Source: Tetracladium setigerum
Taxonomy: Eukaryota; Ascomycota; Leotiomycetes; Helotiales
Length of the DNA stretch: 64,000 nucleotides
Assembly: GCA_031472005.1 (NCBI GenBank)
Contig: PZJY01000001.1
Span: forward strand, 930,001 to 994,000
Direction: 5' to 3'
Shown here: in pieces, positions 33,641-45,626 of the stretch
Layout: each line of letters begins with the position of its first letter
Numbering within the stretch: the first letter of the stretch is position 1
The notes under the pieces: model-generated
Told to the model about the DNA's origin: nothing
The model's database searches: none
The model's input: the letters and a program-made list of their open reading frames with translations, nothing else
Translations under genes and position numbers: made by a program

Positions 33641-34717
33641 ATGGCAGACCCATCCCTTTCCACCGAATTGGCAACTCTCAAATCCCACTATCCGTGGACA
33701 ACCCTCCCCCTCATAGCCTCCGCTCCCATGCGGCTCATCTCAACGGCTCCCCTCGCCCTCGCTGTTTCCCGCGCCGGTGGTCTCGGTTTCCTCGGTGCCG
33801 GTACAGATTCCTCCTCCATCTTCACACTCCTAAACGAAGCCATGATCTCCCACCAAGCCTCTCCCATCTCCTCAGTCCCATCCGATATCCTCCCTGTAGG
33901 AATAGGCTTTATATGCTGGGGTTCCGATCTCAAAGAGGCTCTTGCCGTCATCTCAGATGCACCACTGAAACCAGCTGCCGCATGGCTCTTTGCGCCGCAA
34001 GACCCTGACGACCTCCCCTTATGGGCGGAAGGTATTCGCTTATCCAGTGATGGCAAGACCAAGATATGGATTCAAGTCGGGACGGTTGAAAGCGCGTTGC
34101 GAGTAGCGAGGAGTTGCAAGCCAGATGTTGTGGTTGTTCAGGGTGCTGATGCTGGTGGTCATGGGTTGGCGCAGTCGAGTTCAATTGTTTCGTTGTTGCC
34201 GGAGTGTAAGGATGCGTTGGAGAAGGAGGGATTTGAGATTCCATTGATTGCTACGGGGGGCATTGTGGATGGTCGCGGTGTTGCTGCTGCGATTGCGCTG
34301 GGTGCTAGTGGTGTTAATATGGGAACGAGATTTCTGGCATGTCCAGAAGCGGTGCTTAGTGATGGTTATCGAGATGCTATTCTCCAGGCGAGTGATGGAG
34401 GTGTTACTACTGGCAGGACTACGCTTTATGATAGGCTAAGAGGAACTCTTGGCTGGCCTTCAAATTACAATGGGAGGGGAGTTTTGAACCAGAGCTTTTG
34501 GGATTATGTGAAGGGGATGGGTGAGGATGAGAATAGGGGTTTGTATGATTATGCTATGACGCTGGGTGATGCGGGGTGGGGTGAGCAGGGGAGGATGACG
34601 ACTTATGCTGGTACTGGAGTTGGTTTGATTCATGCGGTGATACCCGCTGGGGATATTGTAGAAGAGGTGAGGAGAGTGGCCAAGGAGACTCTATTGAGGG
34701 CAAGTGGCTGCTTCTGA
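33641..34717 (+). CDS. Nitronate monooxygenase family protein (second paralogue)
   Basis: Intronless, 358 aa, FMN-dependent TIM barrel. Motifs: APMRLISTAPLALAVSRAGG at the N-terminal FMN loop, VVVVQGADAGGHG with the His equivalent to the catalytic-region His, PLIATGGIVDGRGVAAAIA, and GASGVNMGTRFLACPEA for phosphate binding. It is a different subfamily from the gene at 15170: it has a longer C-terminus (SFWDYVKGMGEDENRGLYDY) and ends in SGCF, so it lacks a PTS1 signal and is probably cytosolic. Its frame is intact. Convergent with ribokinase. Confidence 0.92.
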   Translation: MADPSLSTELATLKSHYPWTTLPLIASAPMRLISTAPLALAVSRAGGLGFLGAGTDSSSIFTLLNEAMISHQASPISSVPSDILPVGIGFICWGSDLKEALAVISDAPLKPAAAWLFAPQDPDDLPLWAEGIRLSSDGKTKIWIQVGTVESALRVARSCKPDVVVVQGADAGGHGLAQSSSIVSLLPECKDALEKEGFEIPLIATGGIVDGRGVAAAIALGASGVNMGTRFLACPEAVLSDGYRDAILQASDGGVTTGRTTLYDRLRGTLGWPSNYNGRGVLNQSFWDYVKGMGEDENRGLYDYAMTLGDAGWGEQGRMTTYAGTGVGLIHAVIPAGDIVEEVRRVAKETLLRASGCF

Positions 34718-35022
34718 TATACTAATTGACGATCGTCAAATTAAACCTTCCACTGTCAACATTATTTTGACAGCAGAGTGAGCTTAGCGAGCTCACCCAT
34801 CCCTCCACCACAGCCAGACTCTCTAGATTCGATGGTTTATATAACTTCACCCAGGGAAGAATCTGTACTACACGGATGATGGCTTTACACGGCGCCCAAA
34901 TCTTCCTAGACTTTCTTCTCCGTACTCTAATTTTGAGTTTCCAGCCAGATGAAAGCAAAAGAATAAAAAGGCAGTGCTTGGCTACTGGTTCTCTTCGTGA
35001 AAATATCTCTTTTAGGATTATC
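34718..35022. other. Convergent 3' space
   Basis: 305 nt between nitronate monooxygenase 2 and ribokinase; no gene seen. Confidence 0.4.
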
Positions 35023-36027
35023 CTACGATGTCTTCCTGTCAACCTCATCTGCCCAGGGAATAGCACTTTGTGCCCCCTTCTTTTCAACTGTCCGCCCAGC
35101 GGCTCTGCAAGCCAACTTCACATCTTCCTCCCCCACCTTCTGACCACTTTTCCTCACAACCCCCACCGCATAGGCTCCTACAAAGGTATCTCCAGCAGCC
35201 GTCGTGTCGACTACCTTCTCGACCTTCTCAGCCTTTACAAAGATTCCACTTCCTCCAAGTTCTTGACTAGCAAAGAAAGCCCCTTTCGAGCCCAAGGTTA
35301 CAACGACGTTCTTCACCCCATTCTTTACGAACTCGTTTGTCACAACATTCCAATCAAACCCTTCAACCTCCACTTCCTCCACCTTACGTCCCGTCAAAAT
35401 AGCAGCCTCGCTCTCATTTACAATCAAATGAGCCAGGCCTTCAAATACCTCCTTTGGCAATTCCACCGCAGGTGCTGGATTGAGCAACACTTCAACACCT
35501 TCCCTCTTCGCTGTCTTAATAATGTGCAACACAGTTTCCAATGGAATCTCCAATTGCAAGATGATCAAGTCTGGCAATGGGTTTCCTAAACCCTCGGCTG
35601 TGAGAAAGTCTTCAGGACGCAAGACATGGTTCGCTCCGGGGTTGAGAAGAATTCGATTCTCTCCGCTCTCCTCTTCGACCAGGATGACTGCTACACCAGT
35701 GGACTGTCCCTCGATGATACGGACGCCTGAGGTGTCGATTCCATCTGCTTTCATGCCTTTGACAAGTGAAGGTCCGAATTCGTCGGCGCCAACGGCGCCT
35801 ACCATTTTGACTGTTACATCTGATGAATTTGGTGATGCTGTGGAGGTGGTGTGAGGATTTGAACGGGAGAGACGAACAGCTCCAACAGCCTGGTTTGCAC
35901 CTTTCCCTCCAGGGCCGGTTGAGAAGGAGGTTGCTGTGAGAGTTTCACCTCCGATAGGCACACGTGGAGTGAGTGTGACTAGGTCGGTGTTGAGGGAGCC
36001 GATAATAGTTATGATTTTCGCAGCCAT
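35023..36027 (-). CDS. Ribokinase (PfkB family)
   Basis: Phosphorylates D-ribose to ribose-5-phosphate. Intronless, 334 aa from the ATG at 36027 (MAAKIITIIGSLNTDLV). Upstream in-frame codons contain no ATG. PfkB signature 1 is GPGGKGANQAVGA and signature 2 is DTTAAGDTFVGAYA, whose second Asp is the catalytic base. The ribose-binding N-terminal NxD and the lid residues around GGETLTA are present. LNPGANHVL and LLNPAPAVELP are typical of ribokinases rather than adenosine kinases. Confidence 0.94.
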   Translation of the reverse strand: MAAKIITIIGSLNTDLVTLTPRVPIGGETLTATSFSTGPGGKGANQAVGAVRLSRSNPHTTSTASPNSSDVTVKMVGAVGADEFGPSLVKGMKADGIDTSGVRIIEGQSTGVAVILVEEESGENRILLNPGANHVLRPEDFLTAEGLGNPLPDLIILQLEIPLETVLHIIKTAKREGVEVLLNPAPAVELPKEVFEGLAHLIVNESEAAILTGRKVEEVEVEGFDWNVVTNEFVKNGVKNVVVTLGSKGAFFASQELGGSGIFVKAEKVEKVVDTTAAGDTFVGAYAVGVVRKSGQKVGEEDVKLACRAAGRTVEKKGAQSAIPWADEVDRKTS

Positions 36028-36851
36028 GATGAGGTTTTTCGTTGGTGCTATAGGTATCACTTTGTTGATTTCTGGCCAAAAGGAGATAGAACGTGACGAA
36101 TTCGAGTGAAGGGTTGGTGATTGGTCCAAGAACTTGCTGTTCTCCGATTACTTGGGAAGCCTGAAGAGAGGACGTATTGTATGTCGTAAGCTCGGCTGGA
36201 GGCTGCGAGAGAAGTTGCAAACACCAGGTGTAACGAGATTGCTGAGGACGTAAGCTAGAGATGGGAAAGTCGAGATCGTGAATAGGTAGTAGAGAATGAA
36301 AAATAAAAGGGAGAGAAAATGGATCAGAAGACGTTCTTTTTCAGGAAGGAAGACTGGCTTTGGTCACGGGGGTCTCCGGGCAGATGTGGAGTTGCACTTT
36401 CAATCAAGACCTCTCCTGTACTGTATCAATGTTGGGTTCTAAAGGTAGAGCACTTTTATGAAGCCAAGATTTTGATATGTCTTTATAATGTAGCAATATA
36501 CTAATATCTTGTGACTTAAAAGAAAGCAAATACAATTTGACCCGCGAGCGAGTGGGAAGATGATAAAAGGTACAAAGGTACAAAAAGTGACATTGATATG
36601 TGGCTTAGCCGCTGTGAGCGCCACATCCAAGAGGCGGCCGAACGTCAAAGTTGCGTAGGCCGTCGCTTGACCGCGAGTGTGAGCGAGACAAGACACGCAG
36701 ACACGCAAAACATCCTAAGAGGAGAGGCAACACCTTCGCAACCCCCTTCCCACCATTTAACCTGCAGACTGTGCTCCCTTATCCACAAAGAGGCCACATT
36801 CACTTCTCCAAACAAAGCAACCTCTCGCAGATATATCCCCCCATCTTCATC
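36028..36851. promoter_or_regulatory. Divergent promoter region, ribokinase and VPS1
   Basis: 824 nt between opposite starts. The CA/CT-rich leader just before the VPS1 ATG is typical of strongly expressed fungal genes. No extra gene. Confidence 0.45.
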
Positions 36852-39263
36852 ATGGCTGCTTCGCTGGGTGGCATCTCAGACCCCGGTCTCATCACGTTCG
36901 TCTCCTGCGATCACTCCCCCTTTGCGCCGGCGTGCTAACGGGTTCTACAGACTTGTGAACAAGTTACAAGATGCCTTTACGACGGTTGGCGTGCAAAATC
37001 CTATTGATCTTCCCCAGATAGTAGTCGTGGGCAGTCAGTCAAGTGGAAAGAGTTCAGTGCTAGAGAATATCGTTGGGCGAGACTTGTAAGGCCTCAACAC
37101 CCTATTCAACGACCCGCAGAGCTAATAGGGACTCCAGTCTGCCTCGAGGCAACGGAATTGTAACCAGGCGGCCCCTCGTCCTTCAACTCATCAACCGACC
37201 TGCAGCTGGATTAACATCAAACGGAGTGAAAGAGGTAGACTTGGCAGGGTCCGATAAGGAGGCGAACGTGGACGAGTGGGGAGAGTTTCTACACATCCCA
37301 GGCCAGAAGTTCTTCGATTTCAACAAGATCCGTGATGAGATTGTGAAGGAGACAGAAGCGAAGACTGGCAAGAATGCAGGCATCTCACCAGCGCCCATCA
37401 ACCTCCGTATCTACTCCCCGAATGTCCTCACACTCACCTTGGTGGATCTGCCAGGTCTCACAAAGGTGCCAGTTGGCGATCAACCTAGGGATATTGAGAG
37501 GCAGATTAGGGAGATGGTCTTGAAGCAAATCAGTAAACCAAATGCGATCATCTTGGCAGTAACACCAGCAAACCAAGATTTGGCCAATTCGGATGGTCTC
37601 AAGCTCGCCCGCGAGGTTGATCCCGAAGGTCAACGAACGATTGGTGTTCTCACAAAGGTTGATTTGATGGACGAGGGGACCGATGTTGTTGATATTTTGG
37701 CTGGACGTATTATCCCACTGAGATTAGGTTATGTTCCAGTGGTCAACAGAGGACAACGAGATATTGACAACAAGCGCGCAATCACACAAGCTTTAGAAAA
37801 CGAGAAGAACTTCTTCGAGAACCACAAGGCATACCGAAACAAGAGCACGTACTGCGGAACTCCATACTTGGCGAGGAAACTTAATCTCATTTTGATGATG
37901 CACATTAAGCAGACTTTGCCAGATATCAAGGCGCGTATTGCAGCTTCATTGCAAAAGTACACCACTGAACTGCAAGGATTGGGCGATTCCATGCTGGGAA
38001 ACAACGGAAACATCATCTTGAACATCATCACAGAATTTGCAACCGAGTGGCGGACAGTACTGGAGGGTAGCAACACTGAGCTATCCAGTGTTGAGCTTTC
38101 GGGAGGTGCAAGAATCAGTTTTGTTTTCCACGAACTGTACTCAAATGGTGTTAAGGCCGTGGATCCATTCGACCAAATCAAGGACGCCGACATCCGAACC
38201 ATTCTCTTTAACTCGTCGGGTTCGTCGCCTGCTCTCTTCGTTGGTACCACTGCTTTCGAAACGATTGTCAAGCATCAGATCAAGCGTTTGGAAGACCCAA
38301 GTTTGAGATGTGTATCTTTGGTTTATGATGAGCTCGTCCGCATTCTCACCCAACTCCTCGGCAAGCCACTGTTCCGCAGATATCCTTCGCTAAAGGAGAA
38401 ATTCCACCAAGTTGTTATTGCCTTCTTCAAGAAGATCATGGATCCAACAAACAAGCTTGTGCGTGATTTGGTATCCATGGAGGCATGCTACATCAACACT
38501 GGTCATCCAGATTTCTTGAATGGCCACAGGGTAAGAACCATCTCTATCTCGTATATATACAACTAATAACAATCAAACAGGCCATGGCCATCGTCAACGA
38601 CCGCCAAAACGCTGCAAAGCCAGTGCAAGTTGACCCCAAGACCGGAAAGCCTATGCCACAATCCGCTACCCCAGCACGGACGGCCAGCCCAACCTTTGAT
38701 GCAAACGGAGATGCCAATGGAGGCTTCTTCGGAAGTTTCTTCGCTTCCAAGAACAAGAAGAAGATGGCTGCCATGGAAGCTCCACCAGCTGTCCTCAAGG
38801 CATCAGGTACCTTGTCTGAAAGAGAAGGCGTCGAGGTTGAAGTTATCAGTCAGTCTTTCCACTTCCCATTTTCCTGGTATATCCTACTGATGAATTACAG
38901 AGCTTCTTATCAACTCCTACTACAACATCGTCAAGCGAACCATGATCGATATGGTTCCAAAAGCCATCATGCTCAATCTCGTACAGTGCGTTCTCCCCAT
39001 ATCCAATTCAACCGAACCCAGTCCCAAATTTCTTCCCTTTCACCAATCCAAACCGATCCAAGTTACAATACTGACCAATCCCCTTTCCTCACAGATTCAC
39101 CAAAGATGAAATGCAGCGCGAACTCCTTGAAAACATGTACCGAAGTGACACCTTCGACGAGCTTCTCAAAGAAAGCGACTACACCGTCCGTCGGAGGAAA
39201 GAGTGTCAACAGATGGTTGAGTCGCTGTCACGTGCTAGCGAGATTGTGAGCCAGGTTCAATAG
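36852..39263 (+). CDS. VPS1: Dynamin-like GTPase, vacuolar protein sorting protein
   Basis: Membrane-scission GTPase of the Golgi, endosome and vacuole route, also used in peroxisome division. Six exons: 36852-36895, 36951-37085, 37138-38530, 38581-38848, 38901-38985, 39095-39263; 697 aa, all phases consistent. G1 is GSQSSGKSS (about 42-50), G2 lies in LPRGNGIVTRRPL, G3 is VDLPG (162-166) and G4 is TKVD (232-235). The middle domain, a short Gly/Pro-rich insert B (ANGGFFGSFFASKNKKK) in place of a PH domain, and the C-terminal GED (FTKDEMQRELLENMYR ... SLSRASEIVSQVQ) follow. Insert B without a PH or Pro-rich domain separates VPS1 and DNM1 from classical dynamins. The sequence matches VPS1 best. 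Confidence 0.95.
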
Positions 39264-41847
39264 ATCTGACATGTAGAGGCGGAAGCGAAAGCGAAAGCGG
39301 AAATACGAAGGGTGCTTTCTACTTTCCCAACTGAGATCTCTATATCTTTGATACCTGTTTGGTGCGTGCGCGTTTTACCTAGTTAATGCAATGGGTGGTG
39401 GAGAAGGTAGTGGTGGTTGATGGGGTCGGTTTGTTGGGCGTGATAGATGTGATATGATGGGAGGGAAAGGGAGGGAACGTCGGACATGGAGGGGAGGGAG
39501 AGGAGAGGAGAGGAGAGGAGTTGGTCATCTTTTATCAGTGGCAACTACTGGTGAGTAATATAGGCTGGTTGGTTCGTCGGTTGTTTTTGTTGTTCGTAGA
39601 CCAAAGCAAGCATTAGCGACACTTTTCTTCCCTTTCAAATGGATGGTATTATTGACACGATGCGATACGATATGATTTCACCTCTCCCTCCCTCAGGAGC
39701 GAGAGGCATGAGGGGGATGTTATTATGAGAGCTTTGGTGAGTGTTATTTTTTACACTTGGTTGGTTTCTGTCTTTGCTGGTTTGCATGCAGTATTTTTTC
39801 CCCCTCGTTACTTGGTCTGGGTTCCCTTGTTTCTTTCACTTGAACTCAGCTTATTTCATTGCATGGACCGATCTTAAGTTCCCAACGCGTTCCCCGGATT
39901 ATCCGTCTCGGTTCCGCGTCCCTCCTCTTTCCTTCCCGTTCTCTTTTCTTTTCTGATTCCATTGTTACACAAAGGGTCTGTGTCCACCTTTTTCACCGCT
40001 CCAACCCACACGAAAAGCCAAGGCGCGTTCCTGGTGGAGAGGTCAGCCCATTATTTTTTTTCCTGTCGACTGGCACGTACAGTAATGCGATCGATCGCTA
40101 TCTCAACCGTAACATGTCCTTTCAATCGTACTTTTTGCAACCGGCGGTCCTGCATACATGCGGGATTATCGATAGGGGAGATCTCTTCCCGTCGACGGAA
40201 GGCAGCATGCATGCGTAGAAAACTTAGCAGGCAAACAACACAGCATTTAGAAGAAGTCAAGAAGCCACCGCGCTGTACGGGAAGGCCTTCCCGGAACCCG
40301 GTTTACCACCTCCCTTCTCTCGTTGTAGCACGTTTCCTATCTGGCTTGCTTCTTCAACGTTTCTCCTTTAAAACGTTGGGGAGAACGGATCTGAGGGGTT
40401 TTAAGCTCGAGGCGGTGAATTCACCGTTTCCGTTGAAAGATTGCTAGGTCCATGTACTGTATATGGTTAGTTAAGAGGTTGAGTGGATAGTTACAGGACT
40501 CACTTGGACAAAACAACGTATGGTTACAAGGTCGAAAGAGAGGAAGGGAGGTCCGAAATTCGGAGACAACATATCCAGGATTCGATTGCCTCGACGTTAT
40601 CTACGTGGAAATTACGAAATTGCGGCTTGGAACGTGCAAATGATGAGCTGGCTGTGGAGAGCTGCAGGATTTCGATCTTTGAACGGAGGGTATGTTGGTG
40701 GAAGCACCTAGTACCTCCGCTTCGGGAGAGAAGGGAAGTTGGCAGTTATCCAAAACATTAACATGACAGTTATTTGTTGTGGAACCTTGCTATCAAGAAG
40801 AAAAGTGCCCACTTCTCCACCCCATAAAACGTGGTCAGAGCAGACGATTGCAAGTTTGAAAGTTCGAGAGAGATGCGTCAAAAAGGTTAATGCAAGCCAC
40901 ACGCTCGATAGAATATTCCAAAAAGCAAAATACGACAGCACCATTATTCTCAAGCACACTTCGCAGCAACAAAGTACCTTACTTCGGACTCTTCATTGGC
41001 CTCGGCAACTCTGTCAATTTCAACGTTTCAACGGCTTCGAGTGCTCTTGAGAGTTCCTTCTTTTGACTTCAAAAGAATATAACATTGCCTCCCGCCTTGG
41101 GAATATATCTGCAAGACGAACCCAACGACAAACACTTATTAAAAATTCCAAAACTGGAGATCAATGTTGAAAACAACAATGGCAGAAACAAATTTTGTAA
41201 CAGCACAGGTGGGAATGAAGCGAAAACCGAGCTTGACAGTCAACACGGCAATCCAGACACCAAGAGATACATCAAGAAATGATCCTCCATCACCTCCCCC
41301 TGGTCCACCTCCGAGTCCTGCAAGAACGAGCACCTTTAGATTCGAGACAGTGATATAACAGTAAGTTGAAATGGTCGCATTCGAGGTGTGGACTGACATG
41401 ATTTGAATAGAGCTACGAGGTCACCCATATCAGCTCTCGTCTTTTGATCGGATGGAAGGATGTTGTGGGTTGGTGATTTTTGGTGTTGATGATTGAGGGA
41501 AGGGAAGGGGCGAGATAAAGAGGAGGGCTTAATAAGGGGCATAATGAGTGGTATATTGGCAGGGTTTGAGGAAAGAGACACTTGACATCTCGAAGGAGCA
41601 GCGTAGAAGGTTTGGGAAACGGCGTTTGGCGGTTTGAAAATGGGAATGGTAAAGGCAAATTGGCGTTACAATTGTACGGGCATTGTGAATCGTTTCTCCG
41701 ATCCTAGGTGCCTTATTTGTGCAAACAAGCTTGCGGATCTTCCTCGTTATAAACAACTATCGGACCCGTGCAGATATTTTCAAAATGTGATAATAGGCTA
41801 AGCTAAATGACCTAGAGAGATGAGCATGATGTCAAAGCGTCATAAAG
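39264..41847. other. 2.6-kb gene-free interval after VPS1
   Basis: 3' flanks of VPS1 and the racemase-like gene. Includes a GAGAG tract at 39498-39520 and many short unsupported frames. No transposon terminal repeats or domains noticed. Confidence 0.5.
39498..39520. repeat. (GAGAG)n purine microsatellite
   Basis: Tandem AGGAG/GAGAG copies in the VPS1 3' flank. Confidence 0.75.
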
Positions 41848-43133
41848 TCATAATTTTGAAGAGGTCTTTATTACCAGTCCACCCTTCTCAACTTCAAAGT
41901 CATTGCCAACCTGCCAACCCAGCCATTGACTCAAGATTTCTTTGCCTCCTTGGCCGGGATACAAAGATACTCCATGATAGCCATTACCTTCAACTCCTCC
42001 TCCTTGTCCAACTGATTCACCTTTCAAAGTGGAAGTCCTCGAAACTGCCAAACTTGGTGTGTCTCTCATCGTCACAGCGGGTCTCTGATCACCTTCCCGA
42101 TTCCTATCGCTTTCCAATTCTTTATAATCTAGAACAGGCGTACAACAAGCATCCGTCCCATCAAAGATGCTCTCCCACTCCGTTCTTGTCTTCTGCTTGA
42201 AGATCCGTGTAAACTCTTCCTTCAACCCTGGCCACGTTTCTCTGTCATTCCTCGAATTCTCAATCCCCCTCCCCTCCATTTTCATTCCCTTCAAAAACTC
42301 TTTAAAAAACTGCGGCTCCAAACACCCCACGGCCATGAACTTGCCATCTTTAGTCTCATAAGTATCATACCAAGGACACCCACCATCCAGTACATTCTCT
42401 CCCCTCGCACGATTCCACATCGGCGTTTTCATCATCAACCTCGGAAACGTAGCAAGATAAGAACTCCCATCAACCATATTAGCCTCGACCACCTGACCCT
42501 TCCCACTCCTTTCCCTTGCCAACAGCGCAAGTAAGATTCCCTGGAACAACATCGCTCCTCCGCCAGCGAAATCGCCAAGAATATTCCCTGGTGGAAGCGG
42601 TTTCTCTCCTGCCCTGCCTAGCATAGATAGCGCACCGCTGACGGCGATATAATTGATATCGTGACCGGCCATGTCTTTATACTTGCCATCTCGACGAAAT
42701 CCGGTCATGCGACCAAGGATGATACGAGGATTAGCAGCGAGTAGGACGTCGGGGCCTAGTCCTAACTTTTCAAGGATGCCCGGACGGAAAGGGTCAATTA
42801 TTATGTCAACGTAGGGGAGAAGAGTTTTGATAAATGTGATTCCATTGGGGGATTTCAGGTCTACTGCAATGGAGGCCTTGTGGCGGGTGAGGAGATCCGA
42901 GGTAGGTATTGGTGTTGGGTTTGTAGAGGCGCGATCAATTCGGAGGACTGAGGCGCCATTATCTGCCAGAAGGAGTCCAGCGAATGGTCCTGTTTAATAG
43001 TCAGTACTGTAATCTTAGTGATTGGGATGGACTGTGAGACATCAATGTGAAATAGTGACCGCATCAACATACCCGGAGCAAGGCCAGCGAACTCAAGGAC
43101 ACGAAGTCCGGTTAATGGTGGTGCACCAGACAT
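41848..43133 (-). CDS. Alpha-methylacyl-CoA racemase-like, CoA-transferase family III, PTS1
   Basis: Epimerises the alpha-methyl centre of branched acyl-CoAs for beta-oxidation (family role). Exons 43133-43073 and 42989-41848 (83-nt intron, phase 1); 400 aa. The N-terminus is PPLTGLRVLEFAGLAPGPFAG, then LLLADNGASVLRIDR. The catalytic pair of characterised AMACRs is conserved with the same 30-residue spacing: H130 in AGHDINYIAVSGALS and D160 in GDFAGGGAM. ILEKLGLGPDVLLAANPRII and GCPWYDTYETKDGKFMAVG are also family blocks. The protein ends TSSKL, a canonical peroxisomal signal. Family III also contains formyl- and carnitine-CoA transferases; the HD pair and the PTS1 favour the racemase. Divergent from the CID gene. 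Confidence 0.92.
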
Positions 43134-43835
43134 TTCTTTTTTTTCTCTCTCCAGAAGTACAGAATGCTTGAAATTATTGATTGTGTTACAGTAGGAGATA
43201 AGTTTAAAAAGGGTTCATATATGTAAGTGACATTGTGAGGAGGATAGATGAGGAGGAACTTTGGGATTTGCCCACAGCCGAGGTTCATGTGGGGAAGAGC
43301 CGGTACACGTAGGACATGAGGGAAGTTCAGCACATCGAATTGTATACTATGTGCAAGCACTTCTGACGAAAGTAATAAAAAAGTGGCAATTGTCTTCCTT
43401 GATGAGTGAAAGAGTAGAAAAGATCAATCGAAAGGTGTGTGGTGCTCAGCTTACTACCGCCCTTAATGACAGAAAAGCGAGTTTAGAGTATAACTAAGCA
43501 TGCAAAAATATGTAACAAGCACTGAACGATCGCAGGTCAGATAAATACTGTAATATTGAAGAGCTTTTGCATTATCATCCAGGTGCATGGCATTATTATT
43601 GCCGATAAAAGTTGATGCATGGGGATTTTAGAGTTGGAGCTTCGTGAAGAACCCGTGGAGATTTCCTGCAGGTGATGTGCAGCCTTTTCCAGTTGGCGAG
43701 CTGTTCGGCAAGGCTGCATTTCCTCACCTCGTCCTTCTGTCTGTCCTCAGCGACAAACAACATCTCCCACCATCGCCAGCACCCTCATCGTTGAAACATG
43801 ATCAACCATCAGTCACTACCTATACCAGAGTAACA
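43134..43835. promoter_or_regulatory. Divergent promoter, racemase-like gene and CID-domain gene
   Basis: 702 nt between opposite starts; no additional coding signal. Confidence 0.45.
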
Positions 43836-45626
43836 ATGTCATCTCACCAGCTCGCTATCGCAAAGGCATCCTTCTCGGCTGGCCTCCTACGCCCCGATCC
43901 CACCTCAGTCTCTCGCGACAGCATTGAGCACTTCCACACTCTCCTCAACGCGACCACAACCCAATGCTCTCCCAAAAACGTCCAGGTTTGATCATATACT
44001 CCAAGGCTGTGTCAGCGCGATGACTAAATGGTGCGCGAGGAATAGAAATGCAAGTACTGGATACTTGAAAATGTTGCTGCGTCGGCCGCAAGGTTTACAT
44101 CTCTTGGGAAATACTTGAATGCTCTGTCGACTTCTTTCGCAACATCTGCAGATGGCAAGGAGGCCCGCGGGCCTTCGATCAAGAGGAAACGTCTTCATAT
44201 ATTGTACCTGGTTAACGATATACTTCACCATGGAAAGGTCCACAGCAAGGACATGTCAATGTATGGCAAGGTACAACCTATGTTAATGGGTTTGGTGGGA
44301 AGCGCGGCCTCTTTTAAGGATTGCCCAAAGCATCAAAAGAAGATTCAAGATCTGTTGAGTATATGGGAAGAGAAGGGCTATTATGGGGCAGGATATGTGG
44401 AAAAATTGAGGGAGACCGCGAAAAATGCAGCCGAGAGCGGGGATGTCGCAGGGGAAGCTTCTCTTGAAGGCTTGAAGGGCGAAGATTTGTCCAAGTCTAC
44501 CAAGTCGGCGCCCTATGTTATGCCAGCTAGTCACGGGGATTCATCGACGTCTTGGTTCGATTTACCAGCTGCGAATCTGATGCCTCACATCGTTCCCAAC
44601 TCCATCAAACCGATCAACCCAGACATGATCAAGCCCCTAAGATTTGTGGCTGGTCCAGCCGACGATGCATTGATAACGGCGGTGAAGGCCCTTTTGGAAG
44701 ACGTGGACGTCATATATGGTGAATCGAAGCAGGATGAGAGGGATTCTTGGGATATCGACGAGCTTGGACAACCCATAGTTCTAGACGAGTTTACCGGAGA
44801 TGTGATAGGGGGAGAGGGTTACTATGGCTGGTCTCAAAGATTTTGTGAAAACATGAAGAGACGCAAGAAGGGCTTGAGTGTATCTGGGATTAATGAGGAC
44901 AGAGGTCGAGACAGTCGAAGTCGAAGTCGAAGCAGGAGCAGAAGTTCGAGTCGAAGTGTGAGAAAGAGACGCCACGATTATTCTGGGGACGAGTCGAGTC
45001 AAGAGCGGTACAGAAGTAGGCAACGGAGACGATCGTATTCTTCATCTCGGTCACCATCGCCTGACCAAGGTAGGGACAAGAGGTCTCGTGGAAATTCAAG
45101 GAGCAGATATACCTCACCTCGACGTTCACCAACTCTTCCGAGACCAACAATCTCACAACCAAACGAATCTATACCTCCTCCAAACCCATATCAACAAAAC
45201 ATGCCTTACCCGCCGCCACCACCACATATTGCATTCGGGCATGGCTTCAATCCCAATATCCCTCCTCCGCCTCCCCCAAACAATCCATACAATAATGGCC
45301 AGCACTTCAATGTCGCTCCAGGTCAGAATCCGCAATTTGGAGCTTGGCCACCCCCTCCACCACCTCCACCACCTCACAACATGAGCTTCAGTCCCTCACA
45401 AAACTGGCCGCCCCCACCTCCTCCAGGGAATCCCCCTATGAACTTCCAGCAGCATCATCCTTCACAGCAGCAGTTCCCCCCGTTCCCGCCAGCTGGACCA
45501 GGAAACTGGCAACAGCAAGGTGACGGACGAGGGTACAACAATAATAACGGTAGTAATAATGGATGGAACAGTGCACCCCCAAATCGAGGCAGAGGGAACT
45601 TTAGAGGCCGAGGCCGAGGATGGTGA
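43836..45626 (+). CDS. CID-domain, RS- and Pro-rich RNA-processing protein
   Basis: Exons 43836-43985 and 44046-45626 (60-nt intron with an unusual GTTTGA donor); 576 aa. The N-terminal ~140 residues form a CTD-interacting (RPR/CID) domain: SPKNVQKCKYWILENVAASA, then RLHILYLVNDILHHGKV and IWEEKGYYGAGYVEKLRE. A middle segment (DELGQPIVLDEFTGDVIGGE) precedes an Arg/Ser-rich stretch (about 290-380). The C-terminus is Pro-rich with repeated poly-Pro blocks, then Gln/Asn-rich and ends in an RGG-like tail (RGRGNFRGRGRGW). The CID + RS + Pro layout resembles the splicing-associated CHERP/SR140 group; the protein probably couples the Pol II CTD to splicing. The exact orthologue is uncertain. Confidence 0.85.

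Noticed and set aside
34876..35589. 237-codon + strand frame
   Set aside because: Antisense to the ribokinase gene, which has full PfkB signatures.
39859..40447. Overlapping frames of 119 and 161 codons after VPS1
   Set aside because: No domain, no intron structure; Arg/Ser/Pro composition typical of noncoding frames.
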